Assembly: GCF_025369935.1 (NCBI RefSeq)
Contig: NZ_CP104467.1
Coordinates: forward strand, 3,913,001 to 3,977,000
Reading direction: 5' to 3'
Source: Paenibacillus andongensis
GTDB lineage: Bacteria; Bacillota; Bacilli; Paenibacillales; NBRC-103111
DNA length: 64,000 nt
Shown here: positions 1 to 9,073 of the stretch, piece after piece
Layout of the letters: each line of letters begins with the position of its first letter
Numbering within the stretch: the stretch's first letter is position 1
Notes under the pieces: model-generated
The model's input: the letters and a program-made list of their open reading frames with translations, nothing else
What the model was told of the DNA's origin: nothing
The model's database searches: none
Made by a program: the position numbers and the translations under genes

Positions 1-334
1 CCGCTGACTTGCTGGTTATTTCTTTATCCGTCATGACAAATATTGAATACCCTAATTCCGATGCCTTTTCAAGAATAGCATCTAATATTTTTCCATAAAA
101 TGGATGGGAAGCAATCGGATGATGCTGTCTGTAAATAATAACGCCGATATTTTTGGTGTGACGAGAAACCATTGCACGGGCTACAGCATTAGGTCTATAC
201 TGCAGTTTCTCAATAGCAGCAAGTACTTTTTCACGGGCCGCTGGACTTACATAGCCTGAATTGGAAATCACGCGCGAAACCGTTGACTTCGATACCCCCG
301 AAATATTTGCAATGTCTATGATTGTGTAATTCAA
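1..334 (-). CDS. LacI family transcriptional regulator, N-terminal part (runs off the left edge)
   Basis: The frame begins with an N-terminal LacI helix-turn-helix: after a few residues it reads IIDIANISGVSKSTVSRVIS, then the hinge-helix sequence REKVLAAIEKLQYRPNAVAR. It continues into the start of the periplasmic-binding-protein-like ligand domain (NIGVIIYRQHHP...). I chose a TTG start at 334 because a GAGGAG ribosome site lies nine bases upstream and no ATG fits. Only about 111 residues are visible; the family is usually 330-345. Such proteins repress sugar-use genes and are released by a sugar or a phosphosugar. The target is not visible; it may lie to the left. Confidence 0.93.
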   Translation of the reverse strand, partial: MNYTIIDIANISGVSKSTVSRVISNSGYVSPAAREKVLAAIEKLQYRPNAVARAMVSRHTKNIGVIIYRQHHPIASHPFYGKILDAILEKASELGYSIFVMTDKEITSKSA

Positions 335-356
335 TAAATAAATCTCCTCTTCCCAT

Positions 357-372
357 GTGGGAAGGTTCCCAC
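357..372. promoter_or_regulatory. Inverted repeat just upstream of the LacI-type gene
   Basis: GTGGGAAGGTTCCCAC has perfect 7-base arms around a 2-base centre and overlaps the leader of the LacI-type gene. It is a candidate operator; it does not resemble the usual CG-centred LacI operator, so another regulator could use it. Confidence 0.35.
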
Positions 373-399
373 ACCGACTATTTTATTTCAAATTGGCTT

Positions 400-409
400 A
401 TAACGTTAT
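400..409. promoter_or_regulatory. CG-centred palindrome, possible LacI-type operator
   Basis: ATAACGTTAT is a perfect 10-base palindrome centred on CG, the pattern LacI proteins usually bind. It lies about 65 bases upstream of the LacI-type start, so autoregulation is plausible. It is short enough to occur by chance. Confidence 0.3.
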
Positions 410-570
410 TCTAGCAATGAATTATTTGATGAAAATTAACTGTGTGTGGAGGTATTGTAAATTATTCTAAGTAAATAGAGAGGCCTGCTCGTTTTATTAC
501 ATATAAAAACGGCATTAGAAACCTCCTCAATTGGTGTAGAAGATTTAAACATTTTCTACTAAAACTGCGC

Positions 571-1371
571 GAGCCAAGCAAATCAGCTGAATCCACATCC
601 TATCTGTGGTTATATCGCAGCGGACGCAGTGTAGCTCCGGCTGTCGTATATGATTACCAAACAACCCGAGGCGGCGAGCATCCGCGAAACTATTTGGCCG
701 GATTCAAGGGCTATCTGCATGTCGATGGATACCCAGGCTATAACAAAGTGACCGATGTGACACTTGTCGCCTGCTGGGAGCATGCACGGCGTAAATACGA
801 CGAGTCACTGAAGGCAGCACCACCAGAGGCAAAGAGCAGTCTGGATGCGGTAGCGAAGCAAGGCTTGAAGTTTTGTAACGAGCTCTTTGCTATTGAACGG
901 GATCTGAGGGAAGCAACGCCGGAGGAACGCTATGCAGCACGGCAGAAACGAAGTCTTCCTCTGATCGAAGCGTACCATACATGGCTGAAGCACCAGCGGT
1001 CCCGAACGTTACCTAATAGTTTGGCTGGACAAGCGATCACCTACAGCTTAAATCAATGGGAGAAACTGACGGCATTCCTTGCAGACGGACGACTCGAGAT
1101 CGACAACAACCGCAGCGAGAGGTCAATCAAACCTTTTGTAATCGGGCGAAAAAACTGGCTCATTGCTAACACCCCGAGAAGCGCAAAGGCCAGCGCAAGC
1201 ATCTACAGCGTTGTCGAAACGGCTAAGGAAAATGGACTCAAGCCATATGACTACTTGAAGTTTCTCTTTGAACAGCTGCCTCAGCTAACAGGTCAGCTCG
1301 ATCTGCAGGCGCTGGAGCCGTTTATGCCATGGTCAGCCTCACTGCCAGCACATTGCCGTTTGAAATCTTAA
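571..1371 (+). pseudogene. IS66 family transposase, 5'-truncated
   Basis: The frame reads SYLWLYRSGRS, then GGEHPRNYLAGFKGYLHVDG, the central part of IS66 DDE transposases. The catalytic-end signature follows (RLEIDNNRSERSIKPFVIGRKNW), with the SIYSVVETAKENGL tail typical of the C-terminus. About 267 codons survive against roughly 500 in full-length family members. The N-terminal zinc finger and leucine-rich region are missing and there is no proper start, so this is a relic and cannot transpose alone. The accessory genes TnpA and TnpB are absent. A short hairpin, CCCATC/GATGGG, follows near 1393-1408. Confidence 0.88.
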
Positions 1372-1492
1372 ACAGTAGATATTTCTTCTCTCCCATCCCT
1401 AGATGGGGGCTGTTTGAGTTTCACTTGTTAGGAGTTCCAAACTAGGTGAATTGCTAGTCAAATTGTCGTTTATCCTAAAATTGGGTCCGCGG

Positions 1493-1540
1493 AAGAAGTT
1501 TGATAAGGCATTTAAGGAGCAGATTGTATTACGAATATGA
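1493..1540 (+). pseudogene. Tiny remnant of an IS3-type OrfA
   Basis: Fifteen codons read KKFDKAFKEQIVLRI before a stop. This resembles the opening of IS3-family OrfA helix-turn-helix proteins. No other part of the element is recognisable nearby. The match is short, so the call is tentative. Confidence 0.35.
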
Positions 1541-1584
1541 GCCGGGGAAGACCATAAACTCTGCAATGGAAATTCTAATGCGGC

Positions 1585-2541
1585 CTAATCTACCACCGGA
1601 GCTGATGCAACCTCAATAATGACTTTCCCCAAGGCATGACCACCACTGAGATACTGCACAGCTTCAGCGGTTTCATGAAGCAGATAATGCCTGTCAATAA
1701 CAGGCTGAACTTTGCCATTCGCAACAAGCTTGATGATAAATTCCAAATCCTTTGTATTTGGCTTTGCCGCCAGAGAGCGCATCTTTTTGCTGCCAATTGA
1801 CAGCAATGCTCCAAACAGCAAGGATTTGATAACCTGTGATAAACTACCGCCGACGATGACACAAACACCCTTAGGCGCTAATAGACGCTTATATGCAAAT
1901 AAAGAACGGCTCCCATTTATTGCTAGAATGAGATCATACTGCTTGCCGCATTTGGTAAAGTCATTTTCCTTATAGTTTATGACATCGTCTGCCCCGAGAG
2001 ACTGAATTACCTTTACATTTTTCTCTCCGCAAACAGCTGTGACTTCCGTGCCATAGTATTTTGCTAGCTGAATCGAAAATGTACCTACACCACCGCCGGC
2101 ACCGCAAATCAAGACCTTTTGTCCGCATTGGATTTGTCCTTTATCCCGCAGCGCCTGCAGGGCAGTGACTGCCGCCATTGGAACGGCAGCGGCTGTTTCG
2201 AACGTAACACCAGTTGGCTTCATAGCCAATGCAGTTTCTGGAACAGCAACATATTCAGCAAAGCCTCCAAAGCCGAAAGCGGAAATATCTCCAAACACTT
2301 CATCTCCTATAGCAAACCTGCTTGCGTTTTCCCCAACCGCATCAACCCGTCCGGCTATATCGGCGCCAAAGATTTTACTTTTTGGAATAATTCCCATCTT
2401 CATGGATCGGTAGTCGGCAGCATTTACCGATACAGCACAAATTTTAACCAAAACTTCATTGTCTCTAGGTATGGGTTTTTCTATTTCCCTCAGAACAAGG
2501 GCATTGGTAGAATTTCTTTTATCGTACAAAACAGCTTTCAT
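1585..2541 (-). CDS. NAD(P)-dependent quinone oxidoreductase-like protein (zinc-free MDR family)
   Basis: The 318-residue protein is a medium-chain reductase of the quinone oxidoreductase branch. It begins MKAVLYDKRNS and has the GroES-like part with VSVNAADYRSM and GADIAGRVDAVG. Near residue 150 comes the Rossmann nucleotide loop, VLICGAGGGVGTFSIQLAK. The zinc ligands of alcohol dehydrogenases are absent. Family members reduce quinones or alkenals with NADPH in the cytosol. Length is normal and the start has a usable GGAGAT site. It stands alone among relics, with no partner gene to suggest a substrate. Confidence 0.88.
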   Translation of the reverse strand: MKAVLYDKRNSTNALVLREIEKPIPRDNEVLVKICAVSVNAADYRSMKMGIIPKSKIFGADIAGRVDAVGENASRFAIGDEVFGDISAFGFGGFAEYVAVPETALAMKPTGVTFETAAAVPMAAVTALQALRDKGQIQCGQKVLICGAGGGVGTFSIQLAKYYGTEVTAVCGEKNVKVIQSLGADDVINYKENDFTKCGKQYDLILAINGSRSLFAYKRLLAPKGVCVIVGGSLSQVIKSLLFGALLSIGSKKMRSLAAKPNTKDLEFIIKLVANGKVQPVIDRHYLLHETAEAVQYLSGGHALGKVIIEVASAPVVD

Positions 2542-2584
2542 TCATTCATCTCCTATCTACTCCACCTGAATGCAAGCACTAATA

Positions 2585-2653
2585 TCAAGAAATTCCTTCA
2601 GGTTTAATCGCCCCAGCTTGCAGTGCCGTCGTCTTCCCGGCCCCGTTCGGTTC
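2585..2653 (-). pseudogene. Fragment of an ABC transporter ATPase (Walker A)
   Basis: Twenty-two codons read EPNGAGKTTALQAGAIKPEG plus two, which is the Walker A loop of an ABC ATPase followed by a shortened 'KPxxG' turn. Nothing upstream or downstream continues the domain. It is a relic of a deleted transporter gene. Confidence 0.55.
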
Positions 2654-2758
2654 AAAATGTTATATTTTAGAAAATTTTTAGAATTGCTTTCGAGGGTGTT
2701 TATACTTCTCCTTTAGACTAAGGTTGTAGGCAAGAGAAACCATAGAACCTTAAAGGAG

Positions 2759-3509
2759 ATGAAAAAGAAAAGCAAAGTGTTGATGATCGTTGCGTTGGTG
2801 GCAGCAGTGAGTATGTTTTCGGTGGTGGCATTGGCGTCGAGCCCGAATACGGCAGGTAACCCTATGTCGGGGGAAATGATCGAGAGTGCGACGGTCAAGG
2901 GGAACTTTACCGTTACAGTGGATGGTGAGGCCGTGCTATACGTTGACGGAACGGCGAAGGTGGAGGATGCGGGAGAAAAACACAGCATGAACAGTGATTT
3001 CGACTTCACCCTAATAGGCGTGGAACGTAGCGGCAGCGTGTATAGCGGCGACGATGAGAAAGTCTATCTAGTAGACCGGACCAACGATCTACATTATCAG
3101 GTGATCAACCTGGATGATGAGCAGGCTAAGCAAGAACGACGAGTGGTTAGATGAGGACGACTTTCACGATCGCTCGATGAATAAAGCAGAAGAAGCCCTT
3201 CTAGACTTCATCGTCGGTGACCTCAAAGATAATTTCAACGTGATGAAGCATGCGGACGACTCGAAGACGATTACGGTCGACATAAGTAAGAAAGAGATTC
3301 CGCTTCCGCTGCGCTTGTTGATGGACGTAGCGTCAACTTTGGACAAAGGTGAACGCAGGCATACATCAGAACTGCCAGCAGAGCTAGAGTGTTTGAAGCA
3401 GTTTCCTTTTTTCCAAGGTTTTGAGGGAATAGACGTCGATGATCATTTACCAGAGTTGACGAAGGATGTTGTGATTGAGCGCGTACAACAGCAATTGTTA
3501 TTGTTTTGA
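2759..3509 (+). pseudogene. Secreted protein gene broken by a frameshift and 3' truncation
   Basis: The first frame (2759-3154) has a signal peptide (MKKKSKVLMIVALVAAVSMF, cleavage near ALA-SS) and a repetitive acidic region (GNFTVTVDGEAVLYVDGTAK). It is thrown out of frame near 3125-3140. The second frame (from about 3126 to 3509) carries on with matching composition: NDEWLDEDDFHDRSMNKAEE, then SKTITVDISKKEIPLPLRLL. The two halves form one sensible protein when joined. The second frame ends abruptly at ERVQQQLLLF, suggesting loss of the C-terminus. The AAAGGAG ribosome site touches the ATG with no spacer, another sign of decay. I recall similar secreted proteins of unknown function in Paenibacillus. 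Confidence 0.7.
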
Positions 3510-3585
3510 GCGTGTTGTGAATAAATATCGTAAAATGACGTGGAATATAGGGATTACTACTTTTAATTTATGAATGGAGATTAAT

Positions 3586-4017
3586 ATGAATACACAAAAT
3601 AAAGCACAAAATGCACTGGAAGACATCAAAGTCAGTTCGAAACTGAAGATTGCTACGCTGTGGGCGAGTTTTATGTTTCTCTATATTTATGTTGATTATT
3701 TCGCCTTATATATGCCGGGCAAAATAGAAGGTATTCTGGCAGGAAAAATATTTAAATTTGACATTTCATATGTCTTTCTATTGATAGCACTGATTTCGGT
3801 AACAATTCCAGCTCTTATGATTTTCCTTTCTGTTGCCCTGCCGGCAAAAGTAAGTCGCTGGGCAAATATCATTATTGCCGCGGTGTATATTCCCTATACA
3901 TTGTTTAATTTGACAGGAGAGGCTTGGGTGCACATGGTGTTTGGCGCTGTTGTAGAAGTCGCTCTTCTTTGTCTAATTATCTGGTATGCATGGAAATGGC
4001 CTTCTTCGAGTTACTAA
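3586..4017 (+). CDS. DUF6326-like four-helix membrane protein
   Basis: The protein has about four hydrophobic helices: LWASFMFLYIYVDYFALYMP, VFLLIALISVTIPALMIF, WANIIIAAVYIPYTLF and VEVALLCLIIWYAWKWP. This pattern, with the opening 'KIATLWASFMFLYIYVDYF' and the 'IWYAWKWP' end, matches the DUF6326 family as I know it; function unknown. I place the start at the ATG at 3586 because GGAGA lies six bases before it, while the in-frame ATG at 3574 has no ribosome site. It stands alone between two broken genes. Confidence 0.75.
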   Translation: MNTQNKAQNALEDIKVSSKLKIATLWASFMFLYIYVDYFALYMPGKIEGILAGKIFKFDISYVFLLIALISVTIPALMIFLSVALPAKVSRWANIIIAAVYIPYTLFNLTGEAWVHMVFGAVVEVALLCLIIWYAWKWPSSSY

Positions 4018-4054
4018 TTATCTTTACTGCATGTAAGTGGCCTAGGCAGGAGAG

Positions 4055-4312
4055 CTAGCAACGCGGGTTTCGGGCATTACTAAGAATTGTAAATAACGCT
4101 ATAAACTGCTCTTCCGTGTAAAAATTCGACGTCGTTTCCTTTCCTTTCTCATCGAGGGCGAACTGCCGAACACAACCCTTAAGCACAAAGTAACAGTCGC
4201 GGATCGGATCGCCCTGACGAAGAAGAACCGTACCTTTGGAAAAAGCTTCGATAACGAGCTGATCCGCAATCGTCCGTTGCTCATCATCGGTCAGAGAGGT
4301 GTATTGACGCAT
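4055..4312 (-). pseudogene. Crp/Fnr-type cyclic-nucleotide-binding regulator, N-terminal fragment
   Basis: The 85 codons cover the start of a cNMP-binding beta barrel: FSKGTVLLRQGDPIRDCYFV, then LKGCVRQF and KGKETTSNFYTEEQFIALFT. The frame ends in unrelated sequence before the rest of the barrel and the DNA-binding domain, so over half of the usual 190 residues is gone. Upstream codons stay open in the same frame (LSSIHLEYMRQY), so the original start was farther upstream. Family members act as one-component regulators; this relic cannot bind DNA. Confidence 0.7.
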
Positions 4313-4551
4313 ATATTCTAAATGTATTGAACTTAACTGAGTGGTAGAATTTTTCCTCTTCTTCGAACTTATTTTTCGCTTTCGTAAAAAGGTTGTTTAA
4401 ATATTTGATGTACTAATCTACTCTGCATAATGCTCCCCCGTAATTAGTGGACTTACAGTTAGCGATATTTATGTCCAGTGAAAATAAAGTTCTATGTTGC
4501 TGTTGATTGTTGAACCATATAGTTCCCAGCCAGCAATCATCTTTACCTTCA

Positions 4552-5193
4552 CTAAATCCTTGAGCGTAATAACTCTAATTCTTGAAGAACTTCCTTTACA
4601 TCACAGTCGGGATTTAAGATATTGATCATCTCTACCGTAATGGGGAAATCATCGTAAATTTTTGCAACAACATCTAATGATGGTGATAATTCAAAATAAC
4701 CTTCTGCAAATTCAACAAAATCCTCTGGTGTATGGAATATACAGCCCACTAAAAAATCAGAACCATCGCTTTTACCTTTTGGAATTTCAACTTTTCCCTT
4801 GTGCCAGTTAGTGTCACTGTTTTCACGCCAAATACAAAAAGTAACATCATCTTTTTCAATTGCATCGTCTTCAAGTAAAGATAATAATTCCTTAGGAACG
4901 TCATCATAAATCCCTTGCAATACTTTATGTTCATCTAGAGCATATGGGCTTAATTCAGATTCATGATCGAAACCTTTTATTATGGTGCCTTCAGGGGAAA
5001 ACAAAATAATTAGATGGTCACCTGCCCCATTATCTATTTTCGCCATACAAACACCCTCATCATAATCTTGAACAAACCTATGGTAACGAAGCCATTCATC
5101 TTCACAAAGAATAATATTTAGTGATGCTTGGATTTTCAATAGCTTTTTTAAGACTATTGGATTTGGTAAACGTTCTAACATATTTACTTCCAT
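4552..5193 (-). CDS. Hypothetical acidic protein, paralogue of the relic at 8.1 kb
   Basis: The 213-residue soluble protein is not one I can assign to a function. It opens MEVNMLERLPNPIVLKKLLK, has a central HLIILFSPEGTIIKGFDHES stretch and is rich in Asp and Glu. There is no signal peptide or membrane helix. A shorter copy with a 94-codon internal deletion sits at 8059-8391, and 253 bp of its 5' part and upstream DNA are nearly identical there. Proteins of this look in Paenibacillus are annotated only as hypothetical. The start is supported by GTGAGG upstream; the ATG four codons in is also possible. Confidence 0.7.
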   Translation of the reverse strand: MEVNMLERLPNPIVLKKLLKIQASLNIILCEDEWLRYHRFVQDYDEGVCMAKIDNGAGDHLIILFSPEGTIIKGFDHESELSPYALDEHKVLQGIYDDVPKELLSLLEDDAIEKDDVTFCIWRENSDTNWHKGKVEIPKGKSDGSDFLVGCIFHTPEDFVEFAEGYFELSPSLDVVAKIYDDFPITVEMINILNPDCDVKEVLQELELLRSRI

Positions 5194-5273
5194 GAATCCT
5201 CACCCTTTCATCTTTCCTTGCAAAGATGCAATTCTCATGGTGTTTAATATGCTCTCTTTTTGAACAACTATTG
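5021..5273. repeat. 253-bp direct repeat, copy 1 (partner 8219-8471)
   Basis: It covers the 5' end of the 4.6-kb hypothetical gene and about 80 bases of its upstream region. The second copy lies at 8219-8471 in the same orientation with only a few mismatches. Confidence 0.9.
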
Positions 5274-5315
5274 AATTATCCTTTATTGAAATATTCTTGA
5301 AACTATTCGACTATC

Positions 5316-5370
5316 CTGCCCGTTCGTATTATGAGGTCACCAGATATTTCTGGTCGACCTCATTTTTTTG
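5316..5370 (+). terminator. Terminator hairpin within a dispersed-repeat copy
   Basis: ATGAGGTC at 5331 pairs with GACCTCAT ending at 5363, followed by seven T on the plus strand. It is preceded by CTGCCCGTT, the left-end motif of the dispersed repeat found throughout this window. Confidence 0.7.
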
Positions 5371-5512
5371 AGGCCGTAAGATAACGGTACCGGGGATCGA
5401 ACGATTCTGCCCGTGGGACCTGGATCCCGAGAGCTATTCAGTTCATCCCCCCTACTTGTTCAACCATAGTTAGGCTGGTTGGGACATTGATCCCGAATCA
5501 CATGCGATAGTG

Positions 5513-6646
5513 TGGAAGACATTAATCATGATCTTGAAGGATTAGCGGCTTTTCTAAATTATATTAGAGGAGTGGAATCAGCTTCAGGGATGCGTCCATC
5601 CATTGTTATGGAAGCAACAGGCCATTATCATAGCCCCGTTGTTCAGTTTCTGGATGAGCACCAGTAACAGTATTTGAACATTGTCATTAATCCTTTAATC
5701 TCACATAACGCCAAGAAAACCAATTTGCGACGGTTGAAGACGGATGCCGCAGATGCCCATCTATTAGGGGTGCTGTTCTAGTGCTGTTCTATAAAGAAGA
5801 GTTTGAACCCTATAAAAAGCGGGGGCAGCATCTCATGATTTATGCTATCTAACACGACAACATGAATCTTTAACGGGTATGTATGTCCAAGCAAAACTAC
5901 AGTTTTAGGCTATTTTGGATCAAGTTTTCCCTGAATATCATGGCGTATTTGGTGACCTTTATTCAAAGGTTTCCCTTCGATTTCTGGCTCTACACCCAAC
6001 GTCTAAAGAGGTCCTAGAAATGACCGAGTTGGAGCTTACAACAGCAATCGGGCGTCTTACTGGACGTGGCAGATCCGTCTCATGGTGCTTGGAACGTGCT
6101 CAAATCCTAGGGGCTGCAGCAAAGCGAAATCCCTTTAAGGAGACGGCTTTTTCAAGCCATTTGATCTCCTTGCAGTTGCTCATCAAATTGCTTCTTCAAT
6201 ACCAGGAACATCTAGCAACCCTTGATAAATCTGTAGATGCCCTGGCTGAAGAGTTAATTGAATATTATTTAATCCAATCGATACCCGGTATTGGTACTAA
6301 GATTGCGGCAACAATTTTAGCTGAGATCGGGGAAATCGATCGATTTGATCACGCAAAGAAACTAGTTGCCTTTGCCGGTGTTGATCCAAGTGTTTTTTCT
6401 TCAGGCAAGTTTGTAGCTACCCAAAATAAAATCACTAAGCATGGCTCTAGGAGACTTCGTACTGCCCTGTATCAAGCTGTACGATGTGGTACTCGTAGTA
6501 ATAGAAATAAGAAATTAAGGGCTTATTATGATAAAAAACGTGCTGAAGGAAAGTTGTTCAAAGTAACGATAATTACTTGTATGAATAAACTCATCCACTG
6601 GATTTTTGCCATCTTGACTAATAAAGAAAAGTTCCGTTTAGAGTAA
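5513..6646 (+). pseudogene. Decayed IS110 family transposase
   Basis: The N-terminal RuvC-like DEDD part is visible (PSIVMEATGHYHSPVVQFLD, then LRRLKTDAADAHLLGVLF). It carries in-frame stops near 5666 and 5779 and several frameshifts between 5780 and 5915. The C-terminal transposase_20 part is intact from 5915 to 6646, with the helix-hairpin-helix SIPGIGTKIAATILAEIGE and the serine-site region VFSSGKFVATQNKITKHGSR. It differs from the intact IS110 copy at 31.2 kb, so it is a separate element. A fragment of a similar 3' end lies at 48.4 kb. Confidence 0.88.
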
Positions 6647-6755
6647 GTAGTCTTGAATGGAAATATATGGCTTACCTTCCCGAGCGATATGGGACGGTTA
6701 TTTACAATACACTTTTTTAAGTATACCACGGAGTGTCAAGCTCTTGTCATTACAA

Positions 6756-6899
6756 AGCTCGATGAAAAAATTCATCGGTTCCAGTATTCAAACGGAGATC
6801 AGCCAGACCTTTCCGTTAGAACAGACGGCTTCTGCAATAAGCCATTATCAGACTCAAATGACTGCGGGAAAAGTACTTCTCTATCCTTCCATAAGCTAG
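6756..6899 (+). pseudogene. C-terminal remnant of a quinone oxidoreductase-like gene
   Basis: The frame reads EISQTFPLEQTASAISHYQT, then QMTAGKVLLYP. This is the standard end of MDR-type reductases (FPLExAxxAxxxxxxGxxxGKVVL). No upstream part of the gene is present; it abuts the IS110 relic, which may have removed it. Confidence 0.5.
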
Positions 6900-6915
6900 A
6901 AACGGTAATTAGGTC

Positions 6916-6945
6916 CTGAGGCTGCCTCTCAGGTCCTTTTTTTTC
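6916..6945 (+). terminator. Rho-independent terminator
   Basis: CCTGAG pairs with CTCAGG around a short loop and is followed by TCC and a run of eight T. It closes the region of the reductase relic. Confidence 0.6.
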
Positions 6946-7022
6946 ACTGTGTCCAAAAGGATTCGTATAATCATTGTCCGGCAAATCCATACTATGGAAA
7001 ATAACGATCAGTGCGAGGTTGT

Positions 7023-7493
7023 ATGATCATCTCTTTATATATTTCCCTGTCTTGGTTTCTTTTTGCAAGTACAGTTTTTATGCATAAAAAATTTCCTCCC
7101 AAGGATCTTGCCTTTCTATTTTTGATCGTCGATTTCTTAAATACGAATTTATATTATCTATTCGGCGATGCTTTCCATGTCTTCGATATTTCGAAAGATC
7201 CCTCGCGTTATGTGTCCTTTTCTTTGCTTCAAAGTTTGATCATTCCAAATGTGATTGCGATTATGGCTAATGCTTCCATTCAATCTCAGGCAGTTACTGG
7301 AAAACTGGCCGTTCAGTTAGCTGCAATTGGTGTTCTGGTTGGCTTGGAGCTGATGAGTCACCTTTTACTATTGATTACTTATCATCAATTCCATACGGCG
7401 ATTTGGTTAATCTTTTACCGATTAGTGCTCTTTTACATGGCCTATCTCGCTTTGAAAGGCTTCAAAAGGATGTGCAGCCATGCCATTTGTTGA
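7023..7493 (+). CDS. Membrane protein of unknown function (about five helices)
   Basis: The protein is nearly all hydrophobic: LYISLSWFLFASTVFM at the N-terminus, then LAFLFLIVDFLNTNLYYLFG, a segment ending IPNVIAIMANA, and two C-terminal helices. I recognise no catalytic motif. I place the start at ATG 7023 because GCGAGG lies just before it; a GTG at 7011 is the alternative. It overlaps the next gene by 14 bases, so the two are very likely co-transcribed and translationally coupled. That suggests a two-component membrane pair. Confidence 0.7.
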   Translation: MIISLYISLSWFLFASTVFMHKKFPPKDLAFLFLIVDFLNTNLYYLFGDAFHVFDISKDPSRYVSFSLLQSLIIPNVIAIMANASIQSQAVTGKLAVQLAAIGVLVGLELMSHLLLLITYHQFHTAIWLIFYRLVLFYMAYLALKGFKRMCSHAIC

Positions 7494-7980
7494 AAACAAG
7501 TTCGATTTCAACGACTACTTTCTGCTTTCAAATATCGCCATTGTATATGGTATTGTTTACTTCATGCCAAAACGTTTTTCAAACTCCACTTCGTTACCCC
7601 TCTTTATTTACGGTTCAACGCTTGCCTGTATGTTGGATAACTCCATAGGAGGAGGTATATTTGACCTGTATGATATCATGGACGGCCCTGAATATTCCGT
7701 GATGGACTTTGTCGTTTATTTTCTTTATGCCCCGTTCGGTTATTTTTTCATCTATTTTTATGAACTGTTCCATCTAAAAGGAATGAAAACTGTCGTTTAT
7801 ATCGTACTCTTCTCGTTGCTTTCGGTCGCTTTTGAGTGGCTTTACTTGCTTGCCGGCGTGTTTCACTATAAAGACTCTTATTTGATTTACTACTCTTATT
7901 GCATCTACTTGTTTTCGGAAAGTAGCCTACTGTTATTTTACCGCTTTATATCAAAAACAGAAAACGACCGCCAATCATAG
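7480..7980 (+). CDS. CBO0543-like integral membrane protein
   Basis: The 166-residue protein has four to five helices. It has the layout seen in CBO0543 family proteins: an acidic turn (GGGIFDLYDIMDGPEYSVMD) between helices, and aromatic-rich ends (FEWLYLLAGVFHYKDSYLIY). Two related proteins occur in this window at 29.9 and 63.3 kb. The function of the family is unknown. Its start lies inside the end of the upstream membrane-protein gene, and a terminator follows the stop. The family call is from general layout and is less certain than for the 63.3-kb copy. Confidence 0.65.
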   Translation: MPFVENKFDFNDYFLLSNIAIVYGIVYFMPKRFSNSTSLPLFIYGSTLACMLDNSIGGGIFDLYDIMDGPEYSVMDFVVYFLYAPFGYFFIYFYELFHLKGMKTVVYIVLFSLLSVAFEWLYLLAGVFHYKDSYLIYYSYCIYLFSESSLLLFYRFISKTENDRQS

Positions 7981-7989
7981 ACGGTCGTT
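7963..7989. terminator. Bidirectional terminator
   Basis: AACGACCG pairs with CGGTCGTT, flanked by A-rich sequence before and TTTTAAT after. The left arm overlaps the end of the membrane-protein gene. Confidence 0.75.
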
Positions 7990-8058
7990 TTAATCATGAG
8001 CTTTTTTTATTTGCCTCCAAATTGCTTATAAACGTCTGAAGCGTTGTCTTTAGTCACT

Positions 8059-8391
8059 TCAACCCCAAATGTATTGTCCACCATAATTCCTTCTTGCCAC
8101 TTCAAAAATGTAACTTCCAGCCATAGAAGAAACAGAATCTAATGTATCATCATCTATTTGGTGTGATAATTCAAAATAACCTTCTGCAAATTCTACAAAA
8201 TTCTCTGGTGTATGGAATCCTGCCCCATTATCTATTTTCGCCATACAAACACCCTCATCCCAATCTTGAACAAACCTATGGTAACGAAGCCATTCATCTT
8301 CACAAAGAATAATATTTAGTGATGCTTGGATTTTCATTAGCTTTTTTAAAATTATTGGATTTGGTAAACGTTCTAACACATATACTTCCAT
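8059..8391 (-). pseudogene. Internally deleted copy of the 4.6-kb hypothetical gene
   Basis: The first 57 or so codons match the 4.6-kb paralogue nearly exactly (ERLPNPIILKKLMKIQASLN). The frame then jumps from KIDNGAG straight to FHTPENFVEFAEGYFELS, skipping about 94 codons, and diverges at its end. The junction stays in frame. It is a decayed duplicate and unlikely to be functional. Confidence 0.8.
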
Positions 8392-8471
8392 GAATCCTCA
8401 CCCTTTCATCTTTCCTTGCAAAGATGCAATTCTCATGGTGTTTAATATGCTCTCTTTTTGAACAACTATTG
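8219..8471. repeat. 253-bp direct repeat, copy 2 (partner 5021-5273)
   Basis: Same orientation as copy 1 and nearly identical, including the non-coding leader down to TTTTTGAACAACTATTG. The 3.2 kb between the copies holds the IS110 relic and the membrane-protein pair. Confidence 0.9.
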
Positions 8472-8609
8472 TAAACTCAATCTTGGTAAAAGGCTTTGTG
8501 AAAAATTCAAAATAACTTGGTTTGGCACAGATATCCCGCTGACCAACGCACTTACTTTTCGAGAGGAACTCCAACTCTTTTTTGGGAGTCCATAGTATTG
8601 TTATTTTGT

Positions 8610-9073
8610 TTAAGCATTAGCACGTGTTGAATACCAAGCCAACACTCGTAAGGCGCGGAGAGTGTTCCAGCGACTAGGCTCGACTTCCACACCTTCCATG
8701 TCGAAGTGAACTCGATCGGAGTGAGGATTCTCCATTGGCCATCTCCCGTTCTGGTCTTGTTTCTTAGCCACCATACCGACAGCCTCGGCGACCCGTTCAT
8801 CAGGTTCGACACCAGCGCTGCGTAAGTAATCCAACCCCCGCAACAAGTCGTAATGCCACGTGGTCGGGAACGAGAAACTTGTCCAATTTGGATCGATCCG
8901 AATTGTTGACAGTACTGCAAAATATCGGCTACGATCCAATCACCATCGCGAAGATTGCGCAAGATAACTGGATGCGCGTCTTGAGCGAAACATGGTAATC
9001 GTACTTCCTTTCCTCCACCCCTGACCCTAAATTCATTCATCTCTGTGTTGAATTGCAGCCGTTCGCAAAACAA
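8610..9073 (-). pseudogene. Squalene/prenyl-cyclase-like protein fragment with a frameshift
   Basis: Two overlapping frames are needed. The upstream one reads LPCFAQDAHPVILRNLRDGD and WIVADILQYC. The other, from about 8910 down, reads FSFPTTWHYDLLRGLDYLRS, AKKQDQNGRWPMENPH and SRWNTLRALRVLAWYSTR. The latter is the C-terminal repeat of small cyclase-like alpha-barrel proteins with the QxxxGxW motif (QNGRWP). The first part may come from the same gene or a different one. The function of such stand-alone proteins is not established. Confidence 0.55.
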
